Below are positions 1 to 8,046 of a DNA stretch of 64,000 nt, in pieces. The translations under genes were made by a program, and so were the position numbers. The notes under the pieces are model-generated. The model was given only the letters and a program-made list of their open reading frames with translations. It was not told the origin of the DNA and searched no databases. Source of the stretch: UBA6107 sp964533735 (GTDB lineage: Bacteria; Chloroflexota; Anaerolineae; Anaerolineales; Anaerolineaceae); the NCBI GenBank assembly GCA_964533735.1, contig CAZHMD010000008.1, positions 1-64,000 of the forward strand, in the 5' to 3' direction. Each line of letters starts with the position of its first letter. The stretch's first letter is position 1.

Positions 1-91
1 AGGGTGTCTTTTTTATTGAGGTCAGTGGCAGCATCGAGCTATGATATTCGAATCCCCGCAAGGGGGACTGTGTCCACTCCCCGCTACCTAG

Positions 92-117
92 AAAATCCGT
101 CCTTTGGGCGGATTTTT
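92..117 (+). terminator. Intrinsic terminator
   Basis: An 11-bp stem (AAAATCCGTCC with GGGCGGATTTT, loop TTT) is followed by T residues, directly downstream of the first tRNA-end-like core. Confidence 0.75.
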
Positions 118-207
118 CATTATAAGTGGTTTGAATACCATCGCCCCTACACTTCGTTCCGGGGTGCTTCGCAAGGTATGATATCCACTCCCCGCTACCT
201 TGATTGA

Positions 208-234
208 AGAGACACTCGAAAGGGTGTCTTTTTT
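208..234 (+). terminator. Intrinsic terminator
   Basis: The stem AGACACTC/GGGTGTCT with a GAAA tetraloop is followed by six T, downstream of the second tRNA-end-like core. Its 3' half recurs at position 1, showing that the array continues to the left. Confidence 0.75.
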
Positions 235-314
235 ATTGAGGTCAGTGGCAGCATCTAGCTGTGATATCCGAATCCCCGCAAGGGGGACTGTGTCCACTCC
301 CCGCTACCTTGAGT

Positions 315-348
315 AAAAACCAGAGACAATTGATCTCTGGTTTTTTTT
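315..348 (+). terminator. Intrinsic terminator
   Basis: A 12-bp stem (AAAAACCAGAGA with TCTCTGGTTTTT, 7-nt loop) is followed by more T, downstream of the third tRNA-end-like core. Confidence 0.8.
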
Positions 349-474
349 GTTACCCCAGAGGATGGCAAATCCGAGATTCCCAATTGTAAAAGAACAGTGT
401 CCGTAGAAAAAATTATGTGATTCGTTTTCCCGAAATTTGATTTTTTTTAAAAGTGGGAACAATTGTGAAACGAA

Positions 475-927
475 TCATTCCCTTGATTGCGAACCAACCG
501 GGTGGTTGGCTGCGTCACCATGCGACTGCCTATATTTCGCGATAAGCGTCTTTGTAACTTCCAGGGAAAGCCGATCCTGGACGGGAGCGGTGCGAGAGGT
601 ATTGGCTTTGCAGGAAAGGTTGATGAGGCGCACGAGCCCGATCGCAGCCAAGCTGAGGGAACGCAAAACCTGGTTTGATTCAGCCAGATTGTCGGCCTGT
701 AAACCGATTTCAAAGTTGTGCTGAATGGATATTCTTATCCTTTCGATCAATTCGTCAATGTCCGGCGGGGATACATCAAGGGCTGCGGCATTTCGAAGAC
801 GGTAGCCGGCAAGGTAGCGGCCATGTTTGAGGGCGTTGGTATTACCAGGCTGAGCTCCCCGTCTCCGTTTCTGAACATGAATTTCATTTTGCGAAGGGTT
901 TGAGGTTTCGGATGAGATTTGGGACAT
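475..927 (-). CDS. Small hypothetical protein with GNTNALKHG motif
   Basis: A 150-residue soluble protein with no signal peptide or membrane segment. The ATG at 927 is chosen because GAGGAG lies about 8 nt upstream; an in-frame ATG at 948 has no better site. The N-terminus is basic (KRRRGAQPG) and is followed by GNTNALKHG, a motif I associate with small phage-terminase-associated and DNA-binding hypothetical proteins. The middle (residues about 50-120) is predicted helical. I do not recognise a defined family and assign no function. It is isolated, between the tRNA-end array and a repeat-rich spacer, which fits an accessory gene. Two near-copies of a palindrome lie upstream at 1000-1053 and could be its operators. 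Confidence 0.6.
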   Translation of the reverse strand: MSQISSETSNPSQNEIHVQKRRRGAQPGNTNALKHGRYLAGYRLRNAAALDVSPPDIDELIERIRISIQHNFEIGLQADNLAESNQVLRSLSLAAIGLVRLINLSCKANTSRTAPVQDRLSLEVTKTLIAKYRQSHGDAANHPVGSQSRE

Positions 928-999
928 TGGTACTCCTCGGGGGATCAAGAAACGCGCGCGTGTGTATTAATATCATCTCACGGTAATGGGTAAAATACT

Positions 1000-1053
1000 A
1001 CTTGCCTGTTTGGCGAATTTTTAAGCCAAAACTTGCCAATTTGGCAAGTTTTT
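1000..1053. promoter_or_regulatory. Duplicated TTGCC-N-GGC palindrome, possible operator
   Basis: Two related units 31 bp apart (about 1000-1022 and 1031-1053) share ACTTGCC-N3-TTGGC followed by T residues. The second is a perfect 11-bp inverted repeat (AAAACTTGCCA/TGGCAAGTTTT) with a 3-nt loop. The spacing is about three helical turns. They lie roughly 75-125 bp upstream of the ATG at 927 (- strand). The second unit could also act as a terminator on the + strand because it ends in T5. Confidence 0.35.
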
Positions 1054-1590
1054 GGAGGTTTTAATGCTATGCGAAGGGAAGGGGGTGTGCATATTACGCT
1101 GGTCTACTGTTTTTTGCTCGAGGAGGGGATGTGCGAATAATAAATTTAGTAAAAGCAGGTGTGGTGCGCCAATGGCGCACCTTATATATTGTTTTAAGTA
1201 ATGGATTTAAAGGTTGTTTTAGGAACAACAATAATGGTGCGGCAGGGCCGCACCCTACGCGCTTTTCGTGTGAGCAAAAACGGTATGATACACCCTACAT
1301 GCTACTGGAAACCACCGTGCACACCACTCGCAAATTACGCTCGGGGTGCAAAATACGCGAGGGGGTGCGCCCAGAAAACGCAAATTACGCAATGACCGGA
1401 ATCACACCCTACGGCTACTGTTTTTTGCTCGAGAAGGGATGTGCGAATAATAAACTTAGTAAAAGCAGGTGTGGTGCGGCAGAGCCGCACCCTACGCGCT
1501 GGATTTAGCTGGAGGAGGGGATGTGCGAATAATAAATTTAGTAAAAGCAGGTGTGGTGCGGCAGTGCCGCACCCTACGCGCTGCTGCTTG
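1054..1590. repeat. Cluster of REP-like palindromic repeats
   Basis: This spacer carries four copies of a palindrome at 1163-1181, 1236-1254, 1473-1491 and 1555-1573. The arms are GGTGCGGC/GCCGCACC, or in the first copy GGTGCGCC/GGCGCACC, around a 3-nt centre. Three copies are preceded by the same leader (GATGTGCGAATAATAAA, then TTAGTAAAAGCAGGTGT), and three are followed by CTACGCGCT. A fifth copy is at 4749-4767. No transposase is nearby. Open frames here are accidental readings of the repeats. From 1591 to 1936 I see only AT-rich DNA. Confidence 0.75.
1305..1419 (+). repeat. 115-bp dispersed repeat, copy A
   Basis: Nearly identical (two mismatches in 115 bp) to 4618-4732. It starts CTGGAAACCACCGTGCAC and ends CACCCTACGGCTACT. 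In both places it is followed by a REP-like palindrome unit, so the two families seem to form one composite element. Confidence 0.85.
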
Positions 1591-1936
1591 ATGGTCAGTA
1601 CCACAGCCCAGGAAACAACAATAACAAAGGTGATAAATATCAGGGTTCTTTGTGAGTTGATATGAGTATTCATAATTATCATCCTTGCAAGGTTATTTGA
1701 TTACATATAATATAATTGGATAAATCAACCAGCCGGGGAATTTATTAATATGCTTTGGAATGAATATGTTCCTCCTACTGGAGAAATTTTGAAGGAAACG
1801 TAGGAGTTAGATAATCGAGTAGTGTGTAATTATTCCTCATATTTATCAAGTAATTTCAACTCCTAGAATTTATAATCAAATCATATTACTGACTACATTT
1901 ACCTAAGGTTTTTTAACATTCATAAGGAGAATTTTT

Positions 1937-3148
1937 ATGCCTTCAGAGTCTCCCTCAAAAATTAACCGTCTTGCATATCTCGACTGGCTCAGGTTTTTTG
2001 TAGTTCTATCCCTAACCCCGTTTCATGCAGCGATCAGCTTTACAGGTATGGGCTCTGTTTATGTTTATGATAAACCTGTGCGAGATATCCTTTTAGCGGG
2101 GCAAGTTCCTATAGAAATCGGACCCCGGGTAATGTCAACTTTCACAGTATTTATGGATAATTGGTTCATGCATTTGCTCTTTTTGGTGGCGGGGATTAGC
2201 ACAGCCTTTGCACTACGGAAGAGAAATGCGGGGCAGTTTTTGGGGGAACGCAGCAACCGGCTGATGTTGCCACTATTATTTGGGACGGTTTTTGTCGTCT
2301 CCATCCAGTCTTATTATAGAGCGTTGTCTTTTGGGAAATTCTCTGGCAGTTATATTGCCTTTTTTCCATCATTTTTCAATGGATTCTATACGGGTCCTTT
2401 GAGCAATGGCAATCTTGATTATGGACAACTTTGGTTTCTGATGTACTTATTTGTTTTTTCAGTCATTGCCTTACCACTCTTCCTTGCCATTCAAAATAAA
2501 GGTGTAAATTCTCGCATTCTTTCGGTTGCGCGTAGATTTTCGGAAAGGTCTTGGATTCTCCTTCCCGCATTGTGGATAGCGCTTTTAGAAGGGATATTCA
2601 GACCTGGCTGGCCAGGTTCATTAAACCTGGTTAGCGATTGGGCAATTACATCAATTTCTTTTTCATTCTTTCTTTTTGGCTATGTCCTTGGAAAAGTCCC
2701 AGAATTATTAGCGTCAATTGAAAAACACCGGCTTGTTGCACTAGTGCTCGGTGTCTCGGCTTATCTTGCCAGAATATCGGTCTATCAATTTTTCGCTGTG
2801 CCATATGGTTACAATCCAGCGAATATTGCTACGCAAGTGTTCAGAGGTTTGGCTGCTTATGGGCTGGTGATGGCAGCTATGGGATTCGGACAACACTATT
2901 TGAATAAACCAGGAAAATTATTGGGTATCGCACGCGACCTTTCATTCCCGTTATATATCCTTCATTATGTTCCGCTTACAGCGGCAACGTATTTGTTGCT
3001 AAATAGCGGATTATCGATTTGGCCTCGGTGGATGTTGGCAGTGTTGGCGTCATGGATCTTTGTAGCATTATTTACCTTTGTTGCTCGTTATATCCCAATT
3101 GTCAGGGATTTTTTCAGCATACGTAAACCTGTTTATAAGGTGGAATGA
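1937..3148 (+). CDS. Acyltransferase 3 family membrane protein
   Basis: A 403-residue polytopic protein with about ten membrane helices. The N-terminus (YLDWLRFF, then a His in TPFHAA near residue 30) is the hallmark of the acyltransferase 3 family, which transfers acyl groups such as acetyl or succinyl to extracytoplasmic sugars, glycans or lipids (OatA, OpgC/MdoC and relatives). The closest look is to OpgC/MdoC-like members, but the acceptor cannot be read from sequence. The start is well supported by AAGGAG 8 nt before the ATG. It stands alone with long flanking spacers and is followed by a GNAT gene. Repeat clusters lie on both sides of these two genes, suggesting accessory content. Confidence 0.85.
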   Translation: MPSESPSKINRLAYLDWLRFFVVLSLTPFHAAISFTGMGSVYVYDKPVRDILLAGQVPIEIGPRVMSTFTVFMDNWFMHLLFLVAGISTAFALRKRNAGQFLGERSNRLMLPLLFGTVFVVSIQSYYRALSFGKFSGSYIAFFPSFFNGFYTGPLSNGNLDYGQLWFLMYLFVFSVIALPLFLAIQNKGVNSRILSVARRFSERSWILLPALWIALLEGIFRPGWPGSLNLVSDWAITSISFSFFLFGYVLGKVPELLASIEKHRLVALVLGVSAYLARISVYQFFAVPYGYNPANIATQVFRGLAAYGLVMAAMGFGQHYLNKPGKLLGIARDLSFPLYILHYVPLTAATYLLLNSGLSIWPRWMLAVLASWIFVALFTFVARYIPIVRDFFSIRKPVYKVE

Positions 3149-3338
3149 AGGCTCGAGGTTTTATAATTAAATGTAGATACGGAAAACGATCATTCATTGA
3201 AATAGGGAATCCAGTTGTTAATAGTTATCAGGTAAATCAAACTAAATAAAAATGGTTTTAATTACACTCATAGAAGGAGTTTCCACTCCGCCAACAGGCA
3301 AAACACCATTTGCCGAGACTCTCGATAAGGAATAGAAA

Positions 3339-4259
3339 ATGAAAACCCATCATCGTCCCTTTATTTTTGAAAGCCCGGATTTCAAGCTTATGTGCGCGTT
3401 AGTCGTACAAGACAACGCCAGCAAAAGAGATTCCTTTGTCTGGCATGTCGCACGGCTAGTTGATTGGAAGTATAACCTTTTCGATCTCAAACGACATTAT
3501 CCCGCCAATTTCTCATTGGGAGCTCATCTTTGGTTCAACTTTTATGATGAATTGGTTGGATTTGTGATTTCTGAAGGGTTTGACAACCAATTTGAAATCA
3601 TTGTATTAAAAGAATATGAGTACCTCTACCCCGAAATGCTCAGCTGGGTTAACACTGAATGGGATAAAGAAAACGATCCATTAAGCACTTGCGCCGTTGA
3701 AACTCATGTGGAACGCATCAGGGCTCTTGAGCAGGCGGGATACAAAAGAACAGAAGACATTGAAATAATCCGGATCTTCGACACTGAGCAATTCAGTAAT
3801 CATCCGTTTCCGAATGCGCCACTTAGTTTTCAAAGCATGGCAGAAAATAAAAATTACGAAAACCAAAATCTTTTACGGCAGAGTGCCTGGCCACACCCAA
3901 ACATCGAAAAACAGGTAGATGACGCTAACCGTGCTTACTGCAGAACAAGTCCAATCTATGATGCTCGTTTTGATTTTGTTTTAGTCGACAGTACGGGTGC
4001 CCATGTTTCAGGATGTGAAGCTTTTATCGATCGTGTCAACAACACTGCTGAAATCGAAAGAATATGCACACATGCCGATCATTTTAACAAAGGATATGCT
4101 CAGAAAACGGTCCTCTCCTGCCTGAGAGTTCTGCACGAAAACCATATCTCAACTGCCTATATCACTGGGTGGGATGATAAAACCATACATTTGTACGGCA
4201 AATTAGGACATGTTAGAGAGTTTACTCGATTTTCTTTTGAGCTGACTAATAAATCGTGA
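3339..4259 (+). CDS. GNAT family N-acetyltransferase
   Basis: 306 residues, cytoplasmic. The C-terminal half (about residues 165-300) is a GNAT fold: the acetyl-CoA loop region reads HADHFNKGYAQKTV, and later YGKLGHVRE resembles the family's final strand-helix. The N-terminal half looks like a second, degenerate GNAT-like domain (AHLWFNFYDELVGFVI, then YPEMLSWV), so it may be a two-domain acetyltransferase. AAGGAA precedes the ATG. The substrate is unknown. A 190-bp AT-rich spacer separates it from the acyltransferase gene, so co-transcription is uncertain. Confidence 0.75.
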   Translation: MKTHHRPFIFESPDFKLMCALVVQDNASKRDSFVWHVARLVDWKYNLFDLKRHYPANFSLGAHLWFNFYDELVGFVISEGFDNQFEIIVLKEYEYLYPEMLSWVNTEWDKENDPLSTCAVETHVERIRALEQAGYKRTEDIEIIRIFDTEQFSNHPFPNAPLSFQSMAENKNYENQNLLRQSAWPHPNIEKQVDDANRAYCRTSPIYDARFDFVLVDSTGAHVSGCEAFIDRVNNTAEIERICTHADHFNKGYAQKTVLSCLRVLHENHISTAYITGWDDKTIHLYGKLGHVREFTRFSFELTNKS

Positions 4260-4617
4260 GCCAAAAAATTGGAAGGGTTTGCTGCCTGCCACTCACCACT
4301 CAAACCCCTACCGCACAAACCCGTGCACTTCGTGCAGCGCGTTCCGGTGGTACGGATTCAGGAGCATAACTCATACCACACCGGATGTGGTATGGTGTAC
4401 CCCGGAGGCCAGTGGTCCCCTTGCGGGGATGATATTCGAACACCTTCGCCCCTACACTTCCCTGACAAAACGATCAGGGTGCACAATTCGCGACATTCAG
4501 GGGTGCTTCGCAAGGTGTGAATTATCCACTCCCCGCTATCCAGATTGATGAGAAACTCTCCCTTTCACATACCCCTCTCATTTCACTCGGGGGCACAAAA
4601 ACCGTGAAACCGTTCCC
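4260..4617. repeat. Mosaic of short repeats related to the 1-310 array
   Basis: A non-coding spacer reusing blocks from the left edge: CCTTGCGGGGATGATATTCGAA, TCGCCCCTACACTT, GGGGTGCTTCGCAAGGT, and the tRNA-end-like core TCCACTCCCCGCTATCC at 4525-4541. Unlike most other copies, this core has no clear terminator after it. Frames of 80-90 codons here are readings of repeat DNA, with no ribosome site and no recognisable protein. Confidence 0.6.
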
Positions 4618-4732
4618 CTGGAAACCACCGTGCACAGCACTCGCAAATTACGCTCGGGGTGCAAAATACGCGAGGGGGTGCGCCCAGAAAACGCAAATTA
4701 CGCAATGACCGGAATTACACCCTACGGCTACT
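4618..4732 (+). repeat. 115-bp dispersed repeat, copy B
   Basis: Matches 1305-1419 at 113 of 115 positions. It is followed at 4733-4776 by a unit with the palindrome GGTGCGGC/GCCGCACC (4749-4767) and CTACGCGCT. The acyltransferase and GNAT genes lie exactly between the two copies. Confidence 0.85.
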
Positions 4733-4858
4733 TAGTAAAAGCAGGTGTGGTGCGGCAGAGCCGCACCCTACGCGCTACACGCTATTGAAAGTTATGGAAG
4801 ATGCTCCCGGAACTATGGGAGCATCTATTGTTCATCGACAAGGTTTAGGAAATCAACC

Positions 4859-7147
4859 TTAAGGAAGCCAACCTGAAATTGTTCCAGCCATATTTATGAC
4901 AGGGACGATCTGGCAGGTATCAACATTGACAAGCCCCAGGATATATGGGTGATTAGGAATAGCCCATGTCATTTCAACTGCCAACCAGTTACTACCCGGA
5001 CCCCAAATTAGGTTGGTGATAAATCCATCACCTGGTATTTCAACAATTGGTTTTCGCTGAACACCGTCAAGAGTGTAAACATAGACAATTCGTTTACCGA
5101 TAGACTGATCAAGCCAATTGAACGCTACCCGATTCCCGTCTTTGGAAACCGCAATATCAGTAGCAAGTTCAGGTACATTAAACAACGAAGTCGTCTCTCC
5201 ATTTTTGGGATCGATTAATTTCAGGACTGGACCGCTGGTATCTAGAGTAATAAACATGATCCGACCATCGGGCATCCAACCTTGCATTAATTTAATAGGT
5301 TCGCTGGTTTCAAGTAAAGTTGGGGTTGAACCATCCAGATTGAAGATATAAATATTTGGACTACTGCCGTAAGGTGTACCCGTGAAGCCAATCTGTTGTC
5401 CGTCTGGCGACCAGAAAACCTTAAAGATGCCTGAGTTATTGCCAGTACCTGGGATTAGTTCACTGAGACCAGTTGTTAAGTCATACACTCTAATCCCGTC
5501 CGGATCCATGTAAACAATTAGCTTTCCGTCTGGCGAAAGTGAAGCACTGTTTCCTTTTTCTATCAATGTTTGAATTTCACTGCCGTCCAAATGGCCAGTC
5601 ATTAAACGGTTATTGTGGTCGAACTCTTCATAAAGGATCTTCCCATTTAACTCAGCCGGGATAGGAAGTGGATTTTCCAGGGCAGACGCCCAATCAGTTG
5701 CGTATGTGCACGACGGTTGTGATTGATGTGCCGATGGTAAATCAGACTGCGGAGTAGCATCGGGCATCCATTCCAAAACCCAAGGACCTACCACCCGGGT
5801 TGTATACCCCGTAACAGTCAAAGTAATGGGTCCTTCGGGTAAACCACCTTCATAGTTAAAACTGCTAGCGAACCTTTGATTTGGGGCATCGTTAGATTCT
5901 TCTATTGTTCCCCCACCACTCAATGAGGGATGTGCAGTGTCAAAAACGCCCGCAGCGATAATCCCTGTTTTTGACTCCATGTTAATGTAAAGGCTGGCAG
6001 ACCCATCTATTTCAGTTATCGAGATGGATAAGATTCGAAGAATATGACCATCTATTTCCAAATCTTTGTTTATATTCCAGGTCTGAGTGGTTTGACGATT
6101 AGTTCCAGGATCGAAGGTGAAAATCGCCGATGACTTATAGGACACCTCAGAAGCAGCGTCGACTACAATCTGCGCTGAACCAGAAAAATCGATTGGCGCA
6201 GTTTTATAACTGAACACTGAAGTCTGACTATCACCCACATTCTGATCGATTCCTTCGGAAGAAGGTTCAAAGGATACTTCTTTCCCATTGATATCGAGAA
6301 TTTTTATATCCTCGGGTTTGAGGTTGATCCCAAGGATATTCGGATTATTGCTCCAATCCGTGCTGATCTGGACCATTTGGCCGGTACTCGTTGGGATGAC
6401 GCTTTCCAATTCCATATTGATCCCGGTTGTCATTTCCACAGGGGACGGTTCTGCTGTGGATTCTGTTGGATTCAAAATCGGGTAAACAGTCATGTCAGAG
6501 GGGGCAGCAATAAAAGATAACGGTACTTCCCAATTTTCCGGACCCTGTCCTTCAAGTCTTGCATGTAAACAGGGTAGAAAAAGTGTAGCGCGATCAATAT
6601 CCGCAGGAATTGAAGCGAATGTGTTCTTTATGCTGTAGCCTGTATCCCATGTCATATCCGGGACGTTGTTCGGTACTCTTAATACCGTGCCATCAGGAAG
6701 GCGCAATTCTGCCGGAGCGAAACAGATTTCACTCAGCGAACCATTTGATTGTGATGATCCGGCATCAAATAGCCCTTCGACCGAATAAATGATTACCGTT
6801 TGTTCGGAATCAAGTACGGCGTTTTCTACCGTGATGGTGAATCCATCACGGGATTCAGTGACAGGTTCGACCAGGACACGCAATGGAACAGATTGATCAA
6901 CGATTCCAATACCTGGAATAAATCCAAGTAATTTTGCCAAAGCAGAGACACTTCCAGGCACAACAAATAGCACACTTGCAACAACAGCCATCGCCAATAT
7001 GACTAGCGCGATTTTGTTTTTTAGTTTCATTAGGTTATTTCCTCTCTTAATTTGTGCCAGGGCACCTGGCAGAAGATTTACATCCTGTGGCACGGCTTCC
7101 CGAGAAATTTCATTCAGGACATGATATGGATCTTGTCTCTTCATCAT
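4859..7147 (-). CDS. DUF4179-like/anti-sigma protein with C-terminal beta-propeller
   Basis: 762 residues. Residues 1-40 are cytoplasmic. One membrane helix follows at about 43-65 (KIALVILAMAVVASVLFVV). Residues 80-430 resemble the DUF4179/DUF5643 immunoglobulin-like region seen in proteins encoded beside ECF sigma factors. From about residue 500 there are TolB/PD40-type propeller repeats (ASLSPDGKLIVYM, VFWSPDGQQIGF, AVSKDGNRVAF). Its start overlaps the stop of the ECF sigma gene by 4 nt (ATGA), so the two are translationally coupled. It is probably the membrane-bound sensor/anti-sigma partner: the short cytoplasmic tail would hold the sigma factor while the external propeller senses something at the surface. 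No zinc-binding anti-sigma motif is seen, so the anti-sigma role is inferred from position. Confidence 0.75.
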   Translation of the reverse strand: MMKRQDPYHVLNEISREAVPQDVNLLPGALAQIKRGNNLMKLKNKIALVILAMAVVASVLFVVPGSVSALAKLLGFIPGIGIVDQSVPLRVLVEPVTESRDGFTITVENAVLDSEQTVIIYSVEGLFDAGSSQSNGSLSEICFAPAELRLPDGTVLRVPNNVPDMTWDTGYSIKNTFASIPADIDRATLFLPCLHARLEGQGPENWEVPLSFIAAPSDMTVYPILNPTESTAEPSPVEMTTGINMELESVIPTSTGQMVQISTDWSNNPNILGINLKPEDIKILDINGKEVSFEPSSEGIDQNVGDSQTSVFSYKTAPIDFSGSAQIVVDAASEVSYKSSAIFTFDPGTNRQTTQTWNINKDLEIDGHILRILSISITEIDGSASLYINMESKTGIIAAGVFDTAHPSLSGGGTIEESNDAPNQRFASSFNYEGGLPEGPITLTVTGYTTRVVGPWVLEWMPDATPQSDLPSAHQSQPSCTYATDWASALENPLPIPAELNGKILYEEFDHNNRLMTGHLDGSEIQTLIEKGNSASLSPDGKLIVYMDPDGIRVYDLTTGLSELIPGTGNNSGIFKVFWSPDGQQIGFTGTPYGSSPNIYIFNLDGSTPTLLETSEPIKLMQGWMPDGRIMFITLDTSGPVLKLIDPKNGETTSLFNVPELATDIAVSKDGNRVAFNWLDQSIGKRIVYVYTLDGVQRKPIVEIPGDGFITNLIWGPGSNWLAVEMTWAIPNHPYILGLVNVDTCQIVPVINMAGTISGWLP

Positions 7148-7698
7148 TCACTCCTTTCGCTGCTGAGCAAACTGCGCAGGCGTTTGCGCGCGTCGTTCAA
7201 AAGCCATTTGACATTACCAGGTGCAGTTGAGTTGTTTTTAGCCATTTCCTTTTCGCACATGCCGAGATAGTACCTCTGAACGATCACAAGGCGCTGACGA
7301 GGAGGAAGGTTGCCGAGAGCAACAGCTACCTCACCTTTAAGCCTAGTGTATTCGACATCATCCTCAGTAGATGAGGTTTGCATGAGTAGATCGGTTACAG
7401 CTGCCAGATCGGACTCGGATCCAAAATGCACCCAGCGGGCAGTTTTTTCACTGGCATTTAATGCTGCATTGACCACGCTCCGCATCAGGTAAGGTTCAAA
7501 TGGGCGTGTTTGATCGAATCGCCAAAAACGCTTGTAGATGCGCACAAAAGTTTCCTGAACAACATCTTCGGCGATTTGTTCATCGTGCGTAACCAGGTAA
7601 GCCGTTTGTACAGCTTTATGCTGATAACGGGTAAATAAAATTTCAAATCCACTCAGATCACCTTTTTTTAAGCGACAAATTGCTTCTTTATCATCCAT
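7144..7698 (-). CDS. ECF-type RNA polymerase sigma factor
   Basis: 184 residues, the normal size for an extracytoplasmic-function sigma factor. Region 2 is at about 10-80 (FEILFTRYQHKAVQTAYL, then AEDVVQETFVRIYKRF). Region 4 is at about 120-180 (LPPRQRLVIVQRYYLGM followed by a helix-turn-helix). The ATG at 7698 has GGAG 7 nt upstream; a TTG further up is less likely. It forms an operon with the downstream DUF4179/propeller gene. Upstream on the - strand, CAACC and TGTA about 16 nt apart look like an ECF-type promoter, so autoregulation is possible but not shown. Confidence 0.9.
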   Translation of the reverse strand: MDDKEAICRLKKGDLSGFEILFTRYQHKAVQTAYLVTHDEQIAEDVVQETFVRIYKRFWRFDQTRPFEPYLMRSVVNAALNASEKTARWVHFGSESDLAAVTDLLMQTSSTEDDVEYTRLKGEVAVALGNLPPRQRLVIVQRYYLGMCEKEMAKNNSTAPGNVKWLLNDARKRLRSLLSSERSE

Positions 7699-7710
7699 AT
7701 AGTTCTCCAA

Positions 7711-7978
7711 TTTTTGTGTGCGCCCACAATATTAATACAGGAGCAATGCAAAAAAGGTTGAGATAGTTTATAGAATTCTACTTCTCGATAAGCAGATATT
7801 GGCCATCCTTGCGTAATTTTGGAGGGTTTTTTCCCTATCGCACCACTCTCGTTTTCCCGCTAAAAGACAATCGGGGTGCCTCCCCCTCACAAAGACCTTT
7901 CGTCCTCAGGACTCGCAAAATACTCTCGTCCACAGGACTCGCACCAACGGCTCGTGCGCAACCCACCCGACGTGCTTG
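7711..7978. other. Non-coding spacer with degenerate short repeats
   Basis: No gene is visible. Bases about 7838-7970 hold short repeated words (GGGGTGC, TCAGGACTCGCA and ACAGGACTCGCA, CTCGTGCG) similar in style to the GGTGC-rich repeats near 1.1-1.6 kb and 4.3-4.8 kb, but without a clean palindrome. Confidence 0.4.
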
Positions 7979-8007
7979 TTGACAGTACCACCCGGGCAGA
8001 TTACAAT
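7979..8007 (+). promoter_or_regulatory. Sigma-70-type promoter of the triple RidA gene
   Basis: TTGACA at 7979-7984 and TACAAT at 8002-8007 with a 17-bp spacer. This predicts a start near 8014 and a leader of about 33 nt. Confidence 0.75.
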
Positions 8008-8046
8008 CTTCCCACTATTAAATCCGACTAGAAGGGTGAACCTATT

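Larger units (their letters stand above)
1..348 (+). repeat. Array of tRNA-3'-end-like fragments with terminators
   Basis: Bases 1-90 and 221-310 are the same sequence with about four mismatches, so this is a direct repeat with a 220-bp period that runs off the left edge. Three copies of the core TCCACTCCCCGCTACC lie at about 73-88, 184-199 and 291-306. Each is followed at once by a different intrinsic terminator. The core and the nearby ATTCGAA look like the T-arm and acceptor end of a bacterial tRNA on the + strand, but no D-arm, anticodon arm or 5' acceptor strand is visible, so no functional tRNA is called. Related cores occur near 4525 and 9414. Nothing coding is seen up to 474. Confidence 0.6.

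Noticed and set aside
1..310. Complete tRNA genes in the left-edge array
   Set aside because: Only T-arm and acceptor-like 3' parts are seen. No matching 5' acceptor strand or anticodon arm lies within 90 nt upstream of any copy.
1163..1573. CRISPR array
   Set aside because: Repeats are irregularly spaced, each is a single palindrome with variable flanks, and no cas genes are present.
1131..1682. Open reading frames of 60-125 codons in the repeat spacer
   Set aside because: They read through palindromic repeats on both strands, have no ribosome site and repeat each other's peptide segments.
4269..4862. Open reading frames of 60-90 codons between the GNAT and DUF4179 genes
   Set aside because: They consist of mosaic repeat DNA shared with 1-310 and 1305-1573.
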